From the NCBI RefSeq assembly GCF_030296595.1, contig NZ_AP027731.1:1984001-2048000 (forward strand): a stretch of 64,000 bases of DNA. Direction: 5' to 3'. Within the stretch, counting starts at the first letter, position 1. Each line of letters starts with the position of its first letter. This DNA is from Naasia aerilata. GTDB lineage: Bacteria; Actinomycetota; Actinomycetes; Actinomycetales; Microbacteriaceae. The notes beneath the pieces are model-generated. The model was given only the letters and a program-made list of their open reading frames with translations, ran no database searches and was not told where the DNA came from. The translations under genes and the position numbers were made by a program. This document shows, one piece after another, positions 8,702 to 18,193 of the stretch.

Positions 8702-9610
8702 ATGCAGGACCGCCGTCGCCTCCTCGTCGCCGTGAACCCGTCGGCGTCCTTCGGCAAGAACCGCGCCGTCGGCCCTCTCGTCCTCGAGCGCCTGCGGGCC
8801 GCCGGGCATGACGTGACCGAGCTCACGCGGCCGTCGATGGCGCAGCTCCACGAGGCGACCGCCGCCGCGCTCGCCGCCGACAGGCCGGACGCCCTCGTCG
8901 TCGTGGGAGGCGACGGGATGGTGCACTTCGGTGCGCAGCACACGGCGGGTGGGACGCTGCCGCTCGGCATCATCGCCGCCGGCACCGGCAACGATGTCGC
9001 GCGCGGGCTGGGCCTGCCCAGGGGCGATCCGGAACGCGCCGTGGACGCCCTCCTCGCCGCGCTCGATCGTCCGGCCCGGCGCATCGACGCCATCCGCGTG
9101 ACCGGTCCGTCGATCGCCCCGCTGTGGGTGGCCGGCGCCGTGTCGGCGGGGTTCGACGCGCTCGTGAACGAGCGGGCGAACCTCATGCGCTTCCCGCGCG
9201 GCGGCAGCAGGTACACGGTCGCCATCCTGCGGGAGCTGCTCGCCCTCCGTCCCCTCGAGTACACCATCGAGGTCGACGGCGAGCGGCGGTCCGAGCGCGG
9301 CGTGCTGCTCTCCGTCGCCAACAACCGGTACATCGGCGGCGGCATGCACATCACTCCGGGCGCCCTCCTCGACGACGGCGAGCTGGATGTGCTCCTGGTG
9401 TCGCCGATCGGGCGCCTCCGCTTCCTGGCGCTGTTCCCGCGGGTGTTCAGCGGCCGCCACGTCGGACTCTCCGTCGTGCGCATCGAGCGGGTGCGGCGGA
9501 TCACGGTGGACGCTGCGGGGCCGATCGCCGCATACGGCGACGGGGAGAGGCTGGGGGACCTGCCGCTCACCTTCGAGGTGGTCCCCGGTGCGCTGCCCCT
9601 GCTGCTCTGA
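8702..9610 (+). CDS. Diacylglycerol kinase family (YegS/DagK-like) lipid kinase
   Basis: The 302-residue protein matches the soluble DAGK catalytic fold: AVNPSASFGKN at the N-terminus, the nucleotide-binding GGDGMVHF near residue 70, PLGIIAAGTGNDVARGLG near 95 and a C-terminal beta domain with GGGMHITPGALLDDGELDV. It probably phosphorylates diacylglycerol or a related lipid. ATG 8702 is preferred because a CAGAAT box at 8689-8694 ends 8 nt upstream; ATG 8693 overlaps that box. Confidence 0.88.
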   Translation: MQDRRRLLVAVNPSASFGKNRAVGPLVLERLRAAGHDVTELTRPSMAQLHEATAAALAADRPDALVVVGGDGMVHFGAQHTAGGTLPLGIIAAGTGNDVARGLGLPRGDPERAVDALLAALDRPARRIDAIRVTGPSIAPLWVAGAVSAGFDALVNERANLMRFPRGGSRYTVAILRELLALRPLEYTIEVDGERRSERGVLLSVANNRYIGGGMHITPGALLDDGELDVLLVSPIGRLRFLALFPRVFSGRHVGLSVVRIERVRRITVDAAGPIAAYGDGERLGDLPLTFEVVPGALPLLL

Positions 9611-9615
9611 CCCGA

Positions 9616-9645
9616 TTGGTGCCCGCCCGTCCCGTCACCTATACT
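9616..9645 (+). promoter_or_regulatory. Sigma-70-type promoter of tRNA-Glu
   Basis: TTGGTG (9616-9621) and TATACT (9640-9645) are separated by 18 bp, about 30 bp upstream of the tRNA. Both boxes are close to the vegetative consensus and stand out in this GC-rich DNA. Confidence 0.7.
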
Positions 9646-9677
9646 CGATGAGGCGCGCGGCCAGCCCGCGCCGGAAC

Positions 9678-9750
9678 GGCCCCATCGTTTAGCGGCCTAG
9701 GACGTCGCCCTCTCACGGCGGTAACGCGGGTTCAAATCCCGCTGGGGTCA
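9678..9750 (+). tRNA. tRNA-Glu (anticodon CUC)
   Basis: The 73-nt sequence folds as a cloverleaf. GGCCCCA pairs with TGGGGTC in the acceptor stem, the anticodon loop CTCTCAC has CTC in the centre, and the T-arm contains GGTTCAAATCC. CCA is not encoded. The CUC anticodon reads GAG, the main Glu codon in this GC-rich DNA. No integrase or attachment-site duplication is seen nearby. Confidence 0.97.
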
Positions 9751-9751
9751 C

Positions 9752-9798
9752 GAATAGGAAAAGCGCATCGCCCATCGGGCGGTGCGCTTTTCCTATTC
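9752..9798 (+). terminator. Rho-independent terminator after tRNA-Glu
   Basis: Arms 9752-9773 and 9777-9798 form a 22-bp stem with a 3-nt loop and one G-T pair (GCGCATCGCCC opposite GGGCGGTGCGC). The lower stem pairs GGAAAAG with CTTTTCC, so the 3' arm contains a T-run. The stem is symmetrical and may also stop transcription from the opposite strand. Confidence 0.85.
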
Positions 9799-9820
9799 CC
9801 CAACCCGGTTGACCCGGTGC

Positions 9821-9879
9821 TCGAGGTGGCAGTTGTTGCTGCTATTCGGCGGTTTTGGGAGCACCTAGTGCCACCTCGA
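9821..9879. repeat. GAGGTGGCA-family palindromic element, overlapping the MFS 3' end
   Basis: TCGAGGTGGCA (9821-9831) and TGCCACCTCGA (9869-9879) form a perfect 11-bp stem. The interior shares GTTGTTGCTG and AGCACCTAG with the element at 43154-43218. One arm lies inside the last codons of the MFS gene, whose stop codon (9842-9844) falls in the loop. Other copies: 22630-22688, 26904-26955 and 43154-43218. Confidence 0.8.
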
Positions 9880-11302
9880 CGGCCTCCGCCACCGGCGGCT
9901 TCGACCTCCCGCTGAGGTGGGTGCGCGGCATCCACAGGGCGGCCGCCAGGTGGACCACCGCGAATGCGGCCACCACGATGAACACGGCGCCGCTCGCCGC
10001 CTGCACGGTCTGCGGATCCTGTCCGCCCTGCCCCTGCTCGAGGACCGCCTTCGCGACCGCGCCGAGCGCAGCGACGCCGACGACTTGCCCCAGCGTGCGG
10101 AAGAAGGAGACCAGCCCGGTTACCATGCCGCGCTGCTGCCAGGCGACGCTCTCCTGCACCGCCACCAGGCCCGGCACGGTGGTCAGGCCGAACCCGGCCC
10201 CGATGAGAGCGGCGCACGCGGCGACGATCCACGGGGACGGGAGGGCCACGAAGACCGCGAGCCCCGCGCCGCCCAGGAGAGCAAGGACGGCGCCCGCAGC
10301 CGTCGTGGGCAGGAGTCCCCAGCGGAGGGCGAGCCACCCGGCCGCTGCCGACGTGACCGGCTGCCCGATCGCCATGGCGGCCACGGCGACGCCGGCCCAG
10401 ATCGGCGAGGCGCCGGCGGCCACCTGCAGGTAGGTCGGCGCGAAGGCCGTGAGGCCGACCATGATGCCGCCCATCATCAGGCCGAGCACCGCCATCACCA
10501 CGACGAGCCGCCGCCGGAACAGGGCGAGCGGGATGATCGGCTCGCTGGCGCGCCTCTCCTGGATCACGAACGCGACCAGGAGCAGGGCTCCGACGACGAA
10601 GATGGCGACGCTGGTGGGCGATCCCCAGCCCCACGCCTCCCCGCCCTCGAGGAGGCCGAGCACCAGCAGGGTGAGCGCGCCGGTGATGAGCACCGCGCCG
10701 AGGTAGTCGATCCGGTGCGGGCGGCGCTCGAACTGCTCGTGGACGTTCCGGGCGATCAGCCACAGGGTGAGGATGCCGAGCGGCAGGTTGATGAGGAACA
10801 CCCAGCGCCAGGCGTCGAGCAGCGCGAAGAGCCCGCCGACCGCCGGTCCGATGACCGAGGAGGCCGCCAGGGTGACCGCAATGTGGCCCTGCACTCGTGC
10901 GCGCTCCGCGCCGCGGTAGGTGTCGCCGATCACGGTGAGCGCCAGCGACTGGATCGAGCCGCCGCCGAGGGCCTGCACGACCCGGAAGGCGATCAGCGAG
11001 GGCATGCTCCACGCGAGGCCGCAGAGCACCGACCCGATCACGAAGACGGTCACGCCGATCAGCAGGAGGCGCTTCCGCCCCACGATGTCGGCGAGCCGCG
11101 AGACCACCGGCATCGTCACCGTCATCGTCAGCAGATAGACGGTGAAGAGCCAGGGGAAGTCGGAGAACCCGCCGATGTCCCGGGCGATGGTGGGGATGGC
11201 GGTGGAGATGACCCACGCCGACATGCCGATCAGGAAGGTGGCCACCAGCATCGCCAGCAGCGCGGGTCCGCGCTGGGATCGGAGGCCGATGTCCTCGGAC
11301 AC
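9842..11302 (-). CDS. MFS drug-efflux-type transporter (DHA2 family)
   Basis: The 486-residue membrane protein starts with a helix followed by the DHA2 pattern WVISTAIPTIARDIGG and the MFS motif SRLADIVGRKRLLLIG near residue 70. It has a VIGPAVGGLFALLDAWRWVFLINLPLG segment typical of the EmrB/QacA group and about 14 hydrophobic segments. It is probably a proton-coupled exporter. It lies 2 nt downstream of the ThDP-enzyme gene as the last gene of the operon, so it may export a pathway intermediate or toxic analogue. Its last ten codons are shaped by a palindromic repeat. Confidence 0.88.
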   Translation of the reverse strand: MSEDIGLRSQRGPALLAMLVATFLIGMSAWVISTAIPTIARDIGGFSDFPWLFTVYLLTMTVTMPVVSRLADIVGRKRLLLIGVTVFVIGSVLCGLAWSMPSLIAFRVVQALGGGSIQSLALTVIGDTYRGAERARVQGHIAVTLAASSVIGPAVGGLFALLDAWRWVFLINLPLGILTLWLIARNVHEQFERRPHRIDYLGAVLITGALTLLVLGLLEGGEAWGWGSPTSVAIFVVGALLLVAFVIQERRASEPIIPLALFRRRLVVVMAVLGLMMGGIMVGLTAFAPTYLQVAAGASPIWAGVAVAAMAIGQPVTSAAAGWLALRWGLLPTTAAGAVLALLGGAGLAVFVALPSPWIVAACAALIGAGFGLTTVPGLVAVQESVAWQQRGMVTGLVSFFRTLGQVVGVAALGAVAKAVLEQGQGGQDPQTVQAASGAVFIVVAAFAVVHLAAALWMPRTHLSGRSKPPVAEAVEVALGAPKTAE

Positions 11303-11304
11303 GG

Positions 11305-13036
11305 CTAGCGCTCGTCTTCCGGCTGGCCGGTGATCGGATCGAGCCGGACGGAGACGACCGCCGGCCGCCCCGCTGCCACCTCGGCGAGGCCGGTGCGCAG
11401 CGCGTCCTCGAGCTCCCCGAAGCTCGTGACGGTGGCGCCCCAGCTGCCGCCCGCCGCCGCGGCGATTCCCGGGAAGTCCGCGCTCTGCTGCAGGTTCACG
11501 AAGTACCGGTCGGTGCGGTCCGCAGTTCCTCCCGCGTGCTGGCGCTTGAGGTTGCGCTTCGTCGCGTTCCAGCCGCCGTTGTCGAGCACGACGGTGAGGA
11601 GGGGGATGTCGTAGCGGTCCGCGACCCAGTAGCTGGACGAGGGGACGCTGAAGAAGAACGTGCCGTCGCCGACGATGCTGACCACGGTCCGGTCGGGGCT
11701 CGCGAGCTTCACGCCCAGCGCTCCGCCGCCCGACCAGCCCAGCGAGGTGCCGCGGTTGCCGAAGACGGTCCCGGGGTGCTGGCGCGGCAGGTGCTTCCAC
11801 ACGGTCGGCGCCTCGGAGATGGCCTCGTTGAGCACGATCGCGTCGTCGTCGAGGAGGCCGGCGAGGACCGCCGAGACGCTGGCGGGCGTGAGCCGCTCCG
11901 CCGCGACGTCCTGCTCGACCGCGCTCCGCCAGGTCGCCCGCAGCTGCGAGCCACGCTCCTCGGCGGCGCGCGACCGCTCGGCGACCTTGCCCTCGTCGGT
12001 CGGGGACGCGCCGAGTCGCCGGAGGAGCTGGTCGAGCAGCACACCGCTGTCCGCGCGGACGAAGTGGTCGGCGGGCAGGTACCAGAGGGGCAGGCCCTCC
12101 TGCAGCGGGTCCTCGTTGATGACGTAGACCTTCGCGTCGGCGCGCGGGCGTCCCGAACCGGCGAGCCACGGCGCATCCGTGTCGATCGCCAGCAGGAGGT
12201 CGGCGTCGGCCAGGAGGGTGCGGGTCGTCGCCGGCGTGCAGCGGGTGGTCGTAGGGGAAGCTCAGGACCTCGGCGTTGTACTCGACCACGGCGATCCCGA
12301 GGCGCTCCGCGACCTCGACCAGCTTCGGCACCGAGGACTGGTTGCGGCCGAGGTACGTGGTCACCAGCACGGGGCGCTCGGCGCGCTGCAGATCGGCGAT
12401 GAGCTCGTCCACGAGCTCTTCGGGCGCGGCGATCGGGGCCACCGCAGACCACTGGGCCGTCGCGGTCTCCGGGCGAGGCACCACCTCGGCGAGCACCTCG
12501 CGCGCGCCGGTGAGGTAGACGGGGCCAGCGGGTGCGCTCGTCGCGAGCTGGAGGCCGCGCAGCACGAGCTGCGGCACATTGCGCCCGGTCCGGATGTCGT
12601 AGCTCCACTTCACGTACTGGCGGACGAGCGCGTGCTGGTCGGGGGCGTCCTGCAGGTGGTTGATGTGGGTGTTGCGGGTTCCGGGCAGCTCACCCTCGAG
12701 CGTGTAGGGCGTGAGCCCCGCGAAGATGAACACGGGCACCCGCGCCCGCGCGGCGTTGTGCACCGCGCCGCCCAGGTTGGCGGTGCCCACGTCCGTGTGG
12801 ATGAACACCGCCTGCGGGCGTCCCGTGACGGCGGCGTAGCCGTGCGCGGCGCTCAGCGCCGTGTACTCGTGCGGGCACAGGATCACGGTGGGCGAGTCGA
12901 TCCCGCGCTCCCGGTCGGCGGCGAGGGCCTCGATGATTGCGGGATGGTCGCTGCCGAAGTTGGCGAACAGGTACTCGACGCCCGCATCCCGCAGCGTCTC
13001 GATGAGCAGCGCGGCCGCCGACGCGGACTCCGCCAC
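11305..13036 (-). CDS. Thiamine diphosphate-dependent enzyme, decarboxylase/acetolactate synthase fold (frameshift)
   Basis: The protein of about 576 residues has the three ThDP domains. The N-terminal PYR domain carries the catalytic glutamate in CPHEYTALSAAHGYA near residue 55. The C-terminal PP domain carries GDGTFFF followed about 25 residues later by LDNGGWN, the Mg-ThDP motif. The frame breaks around 12225-12245, between HPLHAG and RTLLADADLL; here one extra or two missing bases are needed, unlike other breaks in the window. Neighbouring aldehyde dehydrogenase suggests a 2-oxo acid decarboxylase such as a benzoylformate decarboxylase, but the substrate is inferred only. GTG 13036 follows the aldehyde dehydrogenase stop by 2 nt. 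Confidence 0.8.
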
Positions 13037-13038
13037 CC

Positions 13039-14525
13039 CTAGCTCGCGTCCGGGAAGGTCTGCACGTCGACGCTGTGGAACTGGAGGTACTCGTCGATCC
13101 CGTAGGGCGACGCCTCCCACCCGATGCCGCTCTGCTTCCAGCCGCCGAACGGGATCTCCTTCTGGCCGGTCGGGGTGAAGAGGTGGCTGTTGACGATCGT
13201 CATGCCGGCCTCGATGCGCGACGCGACCGCGAGGGCGTGCTCGGGGAGCGGGACCACACCGACGAGCAGAGCCCGTACTCGGTGTCGTTCGCGAGCGCGA
13301 TGGCCTCCTCCTCGGTCTCGTAGGCGATGACGGGAAGGATCGGGCCGAACTGCTCCTCGCGCACGATCTCGTCGTCCTGCTGCGCGTCGAGCACGACAGC
13401 GGGCAGGGAGAAGAGGCCCTCCTCCCACTGCTCAGGGCTGAGCTTGGTGCCGAGCACGCGGACATCCCGGCCCGCGGCCTGGGTGCGCTCGAGCAGGCCC
13501 TGCACCTTCGTCAGCTGGCCCTCGTTGTTGACCGGCCCCATGGTGGCGCGCTCGTCCAGCGGGTCGCCGACCGCGATGCGGTCGACGCGCTCGACCAGCA
13601 GGCGGCGGAACTCCTCCGCCTGCGCCTGCGGCACGTAGATCCGCTTGACGGCGAAGCACACCTGGCCGGAGCGGCGGAAGGCGGAATCGACGATGCGGTC
13701 GACGGTGACCTCGAGATCCGCGTCGTCCAGGACGATCGCGGGGTCGTTGCCGCCGAGCTCGAAGTGGACGCCCTTCAGCTGCTCCGCCGCGGCGCGCATG
13801 ATGTGCCGGGCCGTCTCGCCTCCGCCGGTGAACGAGATCTTGCGGACCTCGGGGTGGCTCGTGATCGCGCCGCCGACCTCGCCGCCGCCGTTGACGATGT
13901 TCACGACACCCGCGGGCAGGATGGACGCGGCGATGCGCCCGATCAGCGTCACGCCGAGCGGCGCGAACGGCGAGGGCTTGAGCACGATCGCGTTGCCGGC
14001 GGCGAGCGCGGGGGCGATCTTGTTCGCGGTGAGGATGAGCGGCGCGTTCCACGGCACGATGCACGCGACCACGCCGAACGGCTTTCGCTCCACCCGGACG
14101 AAGGAGCCCGGCGTGCCCGAGGGGTAGTCGCGCGGCGCCAGCTTCTCGGCGAGGTACCCCTCGATGTCGCGGAAGGCGTGGGAGGCGCCGATCAGCTCGC
14201 GCCGGATGATGCTGCGGACGCTGCCGTTCTCGCGCGCGACGAGCGTGGCCAGGTCCTCGGCGGCGGCGTCGATCTCGTCGGCGATCCTCGCGAAGAGCGC
14301 GATGCGCTCCTCCGGCGTGGTCGCAGCCCACCCGCGAGCGGCGGCGACGGCTGCGGCGACCGCCGCCTCGACGTCCTCCAGGGTGCCGTCGACGACGGTG
14401 CCGACGATCTCGCTGCGCCGCCCCGGGTTGCGCACCTCGAGGACGCGGTCGCCTGGCCGCTCCACACCGTCGATCACCTGGCCGAGCTGCAGCGACTCGA
14501 GCGTGTCCGGCATCGTCAACGTCAT
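13039..14525 (-). CDS. NAD(P)-dependent aldehyde dehydrogenase (frameshift)
   Basis: This 495-residue member of the ALDH superfamily shows CIVPWNAPLILTANKIAPALAAGN near residue 150, FTGGGETARHIM near 230, the general-base glutamate in FELGGNDP near 255 and the catalytic cysteine in SGQVCFAVKRIYV near 290. The frame breaks at GGGG 13243-13246: adding one G restores the C-terminal EHALAVASRIEAGMTIVN. It ends in the family-typical GGWKQSGIG region. It probably oxidises the aldehyde produced by the adjacent ThDP enzyme. Confidence 0.87.
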
Positions 14526-14553
14526 CGTTCTCTTCCTTCGTGCGGGGTGTGGG

Positions 14554-15345
14554 TCAGGCGTGGGGCATCACGAGCGACAGCAGGTGGTTGCGCAGCTCGA
14601 GGAACTCCGGGCTGGAGCGAGTCTCCACCTGGTCGCGGCTCTCGCCGAGGGAGACCGGGACGACCTCCTTGACGACGCTCGGGTTCTTCGACAGCACCAC
14701 GATCCTGTCGCTCAGGTAGATGGCCTCGTCGATGTCGTGCGTCACGAGGACGACCGTGATGCCGAGCTCGGTGCGGACCTTGAGGATGAGGTCCTCGAGG
14801 TCGAACCGGGTCTGCGCGTCCACGGAGGCGAAGGGCTCGTCCATGAGCAGCAGCTCGGGCCGGTAGGACAGCGCCCGCGCGATGGCGACCCGCTGCTGCA
14901 TGCCGCCGGAGAGCTCCCACGGGTACTTCTTCTCGACGTGGCCGAGGCCGACGTTGCCGAGCACCTCGGCGACGCGCGCCGCGCGCTCGCCCTTCGGCAC
15001 ACCGCGGGCGGCGAGCGGCAGGGCGACGTTCCGCCCGTTGGTGTACCAGGGGTAGAGGGAGCGGCTGTAGTCCTGGAACACTAGGCCCAGCTGGGCCGGG
15101 ACGTCGGTCAGTCGCTTCCCCTCGAACGTCACCGACCCCGAGCTCGGGGCCGCGAGGCCCGAGATGCAGCGCAGCAGCGTCGTCTTGCCGGCGCCGCTCG
15201 GGCCGACGATGCAGACGAACTCGCCCTTCTCGACGCTGAAGGACACGCTGTCGATGGCCATGTTGGCCGCGTCGGTGCCCTCGTTGTAGATCTTCCGGAG
15301 GTCCTCGACGGCGAGGACGGTCTGGGTGGTCACGGGAATGGACAT
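14554..15345 (-). CDS. ABC transporter ATPase, nitrate/sulfonate/taurine type
   Basis: The 263-residue ATPase has Walker [10 protein letters not shown] near residue 50, signature [15 protein letters not shown] near 145, Walker [13 protein letters not shown] near 168 and [15 protein letters not shown] near 205, which is characteristic of the SsuB/TauB/NrtD group. It serves the two permeases and the NMT1-type binding protein upstream in the operon. Confidence 0.9.
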   Translation of the reverse strand: MSIPVTTQTVLAVEDLRKIYNEGTDAANMAIDSVSFSVEKGEFVCIVGPSGAGKTTLLRCISGLAAPSSGSVTFEGKRLTDVPAQLGLVFQDYSRSLYPWYTNGRNVALPLAARGVPKGERAARVAEVLGNVGLGHVEKKYPWELSGGMQQRVAIARALSYRPELLLMDEPFASVDAQTRFDLEDLILKVRTELGITVVLVTHDIDEAIYLSDRIVVLSKNPSVVKEVVPVSLGESRDQVETRSSPEFLELRNHLLSLVMPHA

Positions 15346-15354
15346 GGCTTCCTT

Positions 15355-16188
15355 CTACGATCCGCCGAGGGCACGGGAGCGGTAGTACCACCGCAGCACG
15401 AGTCGCTCGACGAAGACGAACAGGTAGTTGAGCAGGGTGCCGATCAGGGCGAGGACGATGATCCCCGTCCACATCTTCTTGATCGCGAACTCGGCCTGCG
15501 ACTGGAGGATGAAGTAGCCGATCCCCGAGCGGGCGGCGACCATCTCGCTGATCACCATGAGGATGATCCCGACGGTGAGGCTGGCGCGGAGACCGGCGGC
15601 GATCTGCGGGCCGGCACCCGGGAGCACGAGCGTGAAGTAGCTGCGCCAGCTGCTCAGGCGGAGTGCCCGCGCGGTGTCGAACTTCACCGTGTCGATTCCG
15701 CGCATGCCGTCCAGGGTGTTGAGCAGCGTCGGCCAGATGGCGCCGAAGGAGATGAGCGCGATCTGCCGCAGATCCCCGATGCCGAAGATCGCGATCATCG
15801 CGGGCAGCAGCGCCGGAGCCGGGAGCACGTACAGGAAGTAGATGAGCGGGTTCGCGGCGGTGCGGAGGAGCCGGAGCCGCCACAGCAGGGACCCGCCGAC
15901 GATGCCGATGGCCGCGCCGAGCACGTAGCCGAGCAGCAGGTTGCGGAGGCTCGACACCGCGTTCTGCCACGCCCCGAACACGACCCACTGGTTCCAGGTC
16001 TCGCCGAGGATGTCGGACAGGGGCGGGAAGAACGGCGACGTGCTGCGAGCGCTGAGGACCCACCAGAGCACGAGGAGGAGCACCGGCAGCCACAGCCCGG
16101 TCAGCACGCGGCCGATCCGCCGGAGCGGCACGCCGGGGCGGGCCGAACGGCGCACCGTCGGCACGCTCGCGGTCGTCAGGCGGCTCAT
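15355..16188 (-). CDS. ABC transporter permease, SsuC/TauC type
   Basis: The 277-residue membrane protein has about six hydrophobic segments and the cytoplasmic EAA-like loop (DTARALRLSSWRSYFTLVLPGAGPQIAAGLRASL) that contacts the ATPase. VGIILMVISEMVAARSGIGYFI is typical of nitrate/sulfonate permeases. The ATG at 16188 overlaps the preceding permease by 4 nt, so two different permeases form a heterodimeric channel. Confidence 0.9.
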   Translation of the reverse strand: MSRLTTASVPTVRRSARPGVPLRRIGRVLTGLWLPVLLLVLWWVLSARSTSPFFPPLSDILGETWNQWVVFGAWQNAVSSLRNLLLGYVLGAAIGIVGGSLLWRLRLLRTAANPLIYFLYVLPAPALLPAMIAIFGIGDLRQIALISFGAIWPTLLNTLDGMRGIDTVKFDTARALRLSSWRSYFTLVLPGAGPQIAAGLRASLTVGIILMVISEMVAARSGIGYFILQSQAEFAIKKMWTGIIVLALIGTLLNYLFVFVERLVLRWYYRSRALGGS

Positions 16189-16996
16189 GCGCGCACCGCC
16201 CCACCCGACGCGCGGATGTTCCGCTGCGATTCGTGCCAGTGCATCAGACGGCGCTCCAGGAGGAAGAAGGCCCCGGTGAGCAGGATGCCGAGCAGGCCCG
16301 CCACGAGGATGTAGGCGTACATGGTGGGGAAGGAGCTCGTGCCGGCGTTCTCCGCGAGCAGGATGTTGCGGCCGATGCCCTCGGCGCCGCCCACGATCTC
16401 CGCCACGACCGACAGGATGAGCGCCTGCGCCGACGCGATCCGCATCCCGGTGACGAGGTAGGGCGACGCACTCGGGATGGTCACGGTGAAGAACCGACGC
16501 ACGCCGCGCACGCCGAGCGCCTTCGACGTGTCGAGGACGACCTGGTCCATCGACTGCACGCCGTAGATCACCTGGATCACGAACGGCCAGAAGGCCGCGA
16601 AGACGATCAGGAACACCTTCATCGGCAGCGTCGACCCCATCACGAGGATGACGAGGGGAGGACGGCGATCGCCGGGATCGCCTTGAACAGCTCGATGACC
16701 GGGGCGGCGCTCCGACGGGCGAACTCGTTGAAGGCCAGGGCGGTGCCGACGACCAGGCCGAGAACGATCGTGATGACCATCCCGATCAGCCAGCCGAGCA
16801 TGGTCGCGCCGATCGCCGGCCAGATCTTCGCGGAGGTCAGGTCGGCCCAGAGGGCGGCCACCGAGTCCGTCATCGTCGGGAACTGGAGGGTGCTGACGAC
16901 GCCGGTGGCCGTCACGAGCTGCCAGAACAGGAGCACGACGAGCACGGTCAGCGAAGGGAGGATCCAGTTGATCCAACCCCTCGCCGGCGTGCTCAT
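16185..16996 (-). CDS. Second ABC transporter permease, SsuC/TauC type (frameshift)
   Basis: The N-terminal part (FWQLVTATGVVSTLQFPTM, six-helix start) and the C-terminal part (DTSKALGVRGVRRFFTVTIPSASPYLVTGMRIA, then SVVAEIVGGAEGIG) lie in different frames that meet at GGGG 16655-16658. One added base gives 270 residues, the normal size. It pairs with the permease at 15355-16188. The ATG at 16996 is preceded by GAAGGAG. Confidence 0.85.
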
Positions 16997-17069
16997 CGTG
17001 CTCCTTCGCGCTGTGCGCAGTTCACTGGAAATCAGACGCCTCGATCGAGACGGCCGTCGGAGGCGTTCG

Positions 17070-18113
17070 TCACTTCGCTTCGAGCGCGCCCGGCCAGACG
17101 AGCGTCTTCACATCGAGGCCCTTGACCGCGGACTTGACGGAGGCGTCGTCGCTGAACTTCGCCAGGAAGCCCTGGGCCGTCTTGAACGAGTCGAGGTTCA
17201 CGTACGGCACGCCGCCGATGTTCCACTTGGCGACCTTCGCCTGCTCCTCGGTGAGGCCCAGGCCGGGGACGAGCGATTCGCGCGCCGCGTCCGGGTCCTC
17301 GTTGGCCGCGTCGATGGACTCGATCATCGCGTCCGAGAACGCCTGCACGGTGTTCGGGTTCGCGTCGATGAAGGGCTGCGACGTGTTCATGAACGTCGTC
17401 GCGGTGTTCTTGAACATGACCTGGTTGTTGTAGCCCAGCACGACGCCGCCGGCGTCCAGCGCGTCCTTCGCGAACGGCCACTGCATCACCGCGGCGTCCA
17501 CGTCGCCGCTCTGCAGCGCCGCGGCCATCTGGCCGAAGGGGAGCTGCACGAGCTCGATCGACTTGGGGTCGATGCCCGCCTCGTCGGCGAGCGCCCACGT
17601 GGTGAGGGTGTTCATCGAGGACAGGCCGACCGTCGCGAGCTTCTTGCCCTTGAGGTCGCCGTAGTCCTCGATGCCCGAGTTCGGCGAAGCGATCGTGACC
17701 GTGCCCTCGTCGTCCGGCTTGATCTGGCCCTCGATGGTGCTGACCGTCCGGATCGGGATGCCGTTCGCGTTCGCGGTGAGCACGTGCACGACCGTGGCGA
17801 AGCCGAAGTCGTAGGTGCCGCTCGCGATGCCGGACACGATCGCCGCGACGTCGGTCTGGGGAACGACCTTCAGGTCGAGGCCGTGCTCCTTGAAGATGCC
17901 GGAGTCCATGCCGTAGAACATCGGCGCGAACTGGGACGACGGGTTGATGGCGACCGTGAGGCTCGTCTTCTCCGGCGTCGTGTCGGCCGCGGCGCTCGAT
18001 CCGCCCGAGGACGCGGGAGCGTCGCCGCTTCCGGATGCGCACGCGGACAGGAGGGCGGTCGCCGCGAGGAGGGCGGCTGCGCCGGTGACCCGGCGCCTGT
18101 TGAGAAACTTCAT
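17070..18113 (-). CDS. ABC transporter substrate-binding lipoprotein, NMT1/THI5 (SsuA/TauA) type
   Basis: The 347-residue protein has a lipoprotein signal ending in LLSAC and a mature domain beginning TSLTVAINPSSQFAPMFYGMDSGIFKEHGLDLKVV, the classic NMT1-like opening. The fold is a type II periplasmic binding protein. In this operon, with an amidohydrolase, a ThDP enzyme and an aldehyde dehydrogenase, the ligand is probably an organic acid, perhaps aromatic, rather than a sulfonate; this is inference. GGAGC lies just before the ATG. Confidence 0.88.
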   Translation of the reverse strand: MKFLNRRRVTGAAALLAATALLSACASGSGDAPASSGGSSAAADTTPEKTSLTVAINPSSQFAPMFYGMDSGIFKEHGLDLKVVPQTDVAAIVSGIASGTYDFGFATVVHVLTANANGIPIRTVSTIEGQIKPDDEGTVTIASPNSGIEDYGDLKGKKLATVGLSSMNTLTTWALADEAGIDPKSIELVQLPFGQMAAALQSGDVDAAVMQWPFAKDALDAGGVVLGYNNQVMFKNTATTFMNTSQPFIDANPNTVQAFSDAMIESIDAANEDPDAARESLVPGLGLTEEQAKVAKWNIGGVPYVNLDSFKTAQGFLAKFSDDASVKSAVKGLDVKTLVWPGALEAK

Positions 18114-18193
18114 CGTTGCTCCTTGATCGGATTGCTGGTTGGGGTTCTGGTGCTGGTCGTGCTCATGCGGAGGGTGCGCTGCTCACCCACCGG

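Noticed and set aside
9678-9800. tRNA-Glu as a phage or island attachment site.
   Set aside because: No integrase gene and no repeat of the tRNA 3' end are seen; the following palindrome is a terminator.
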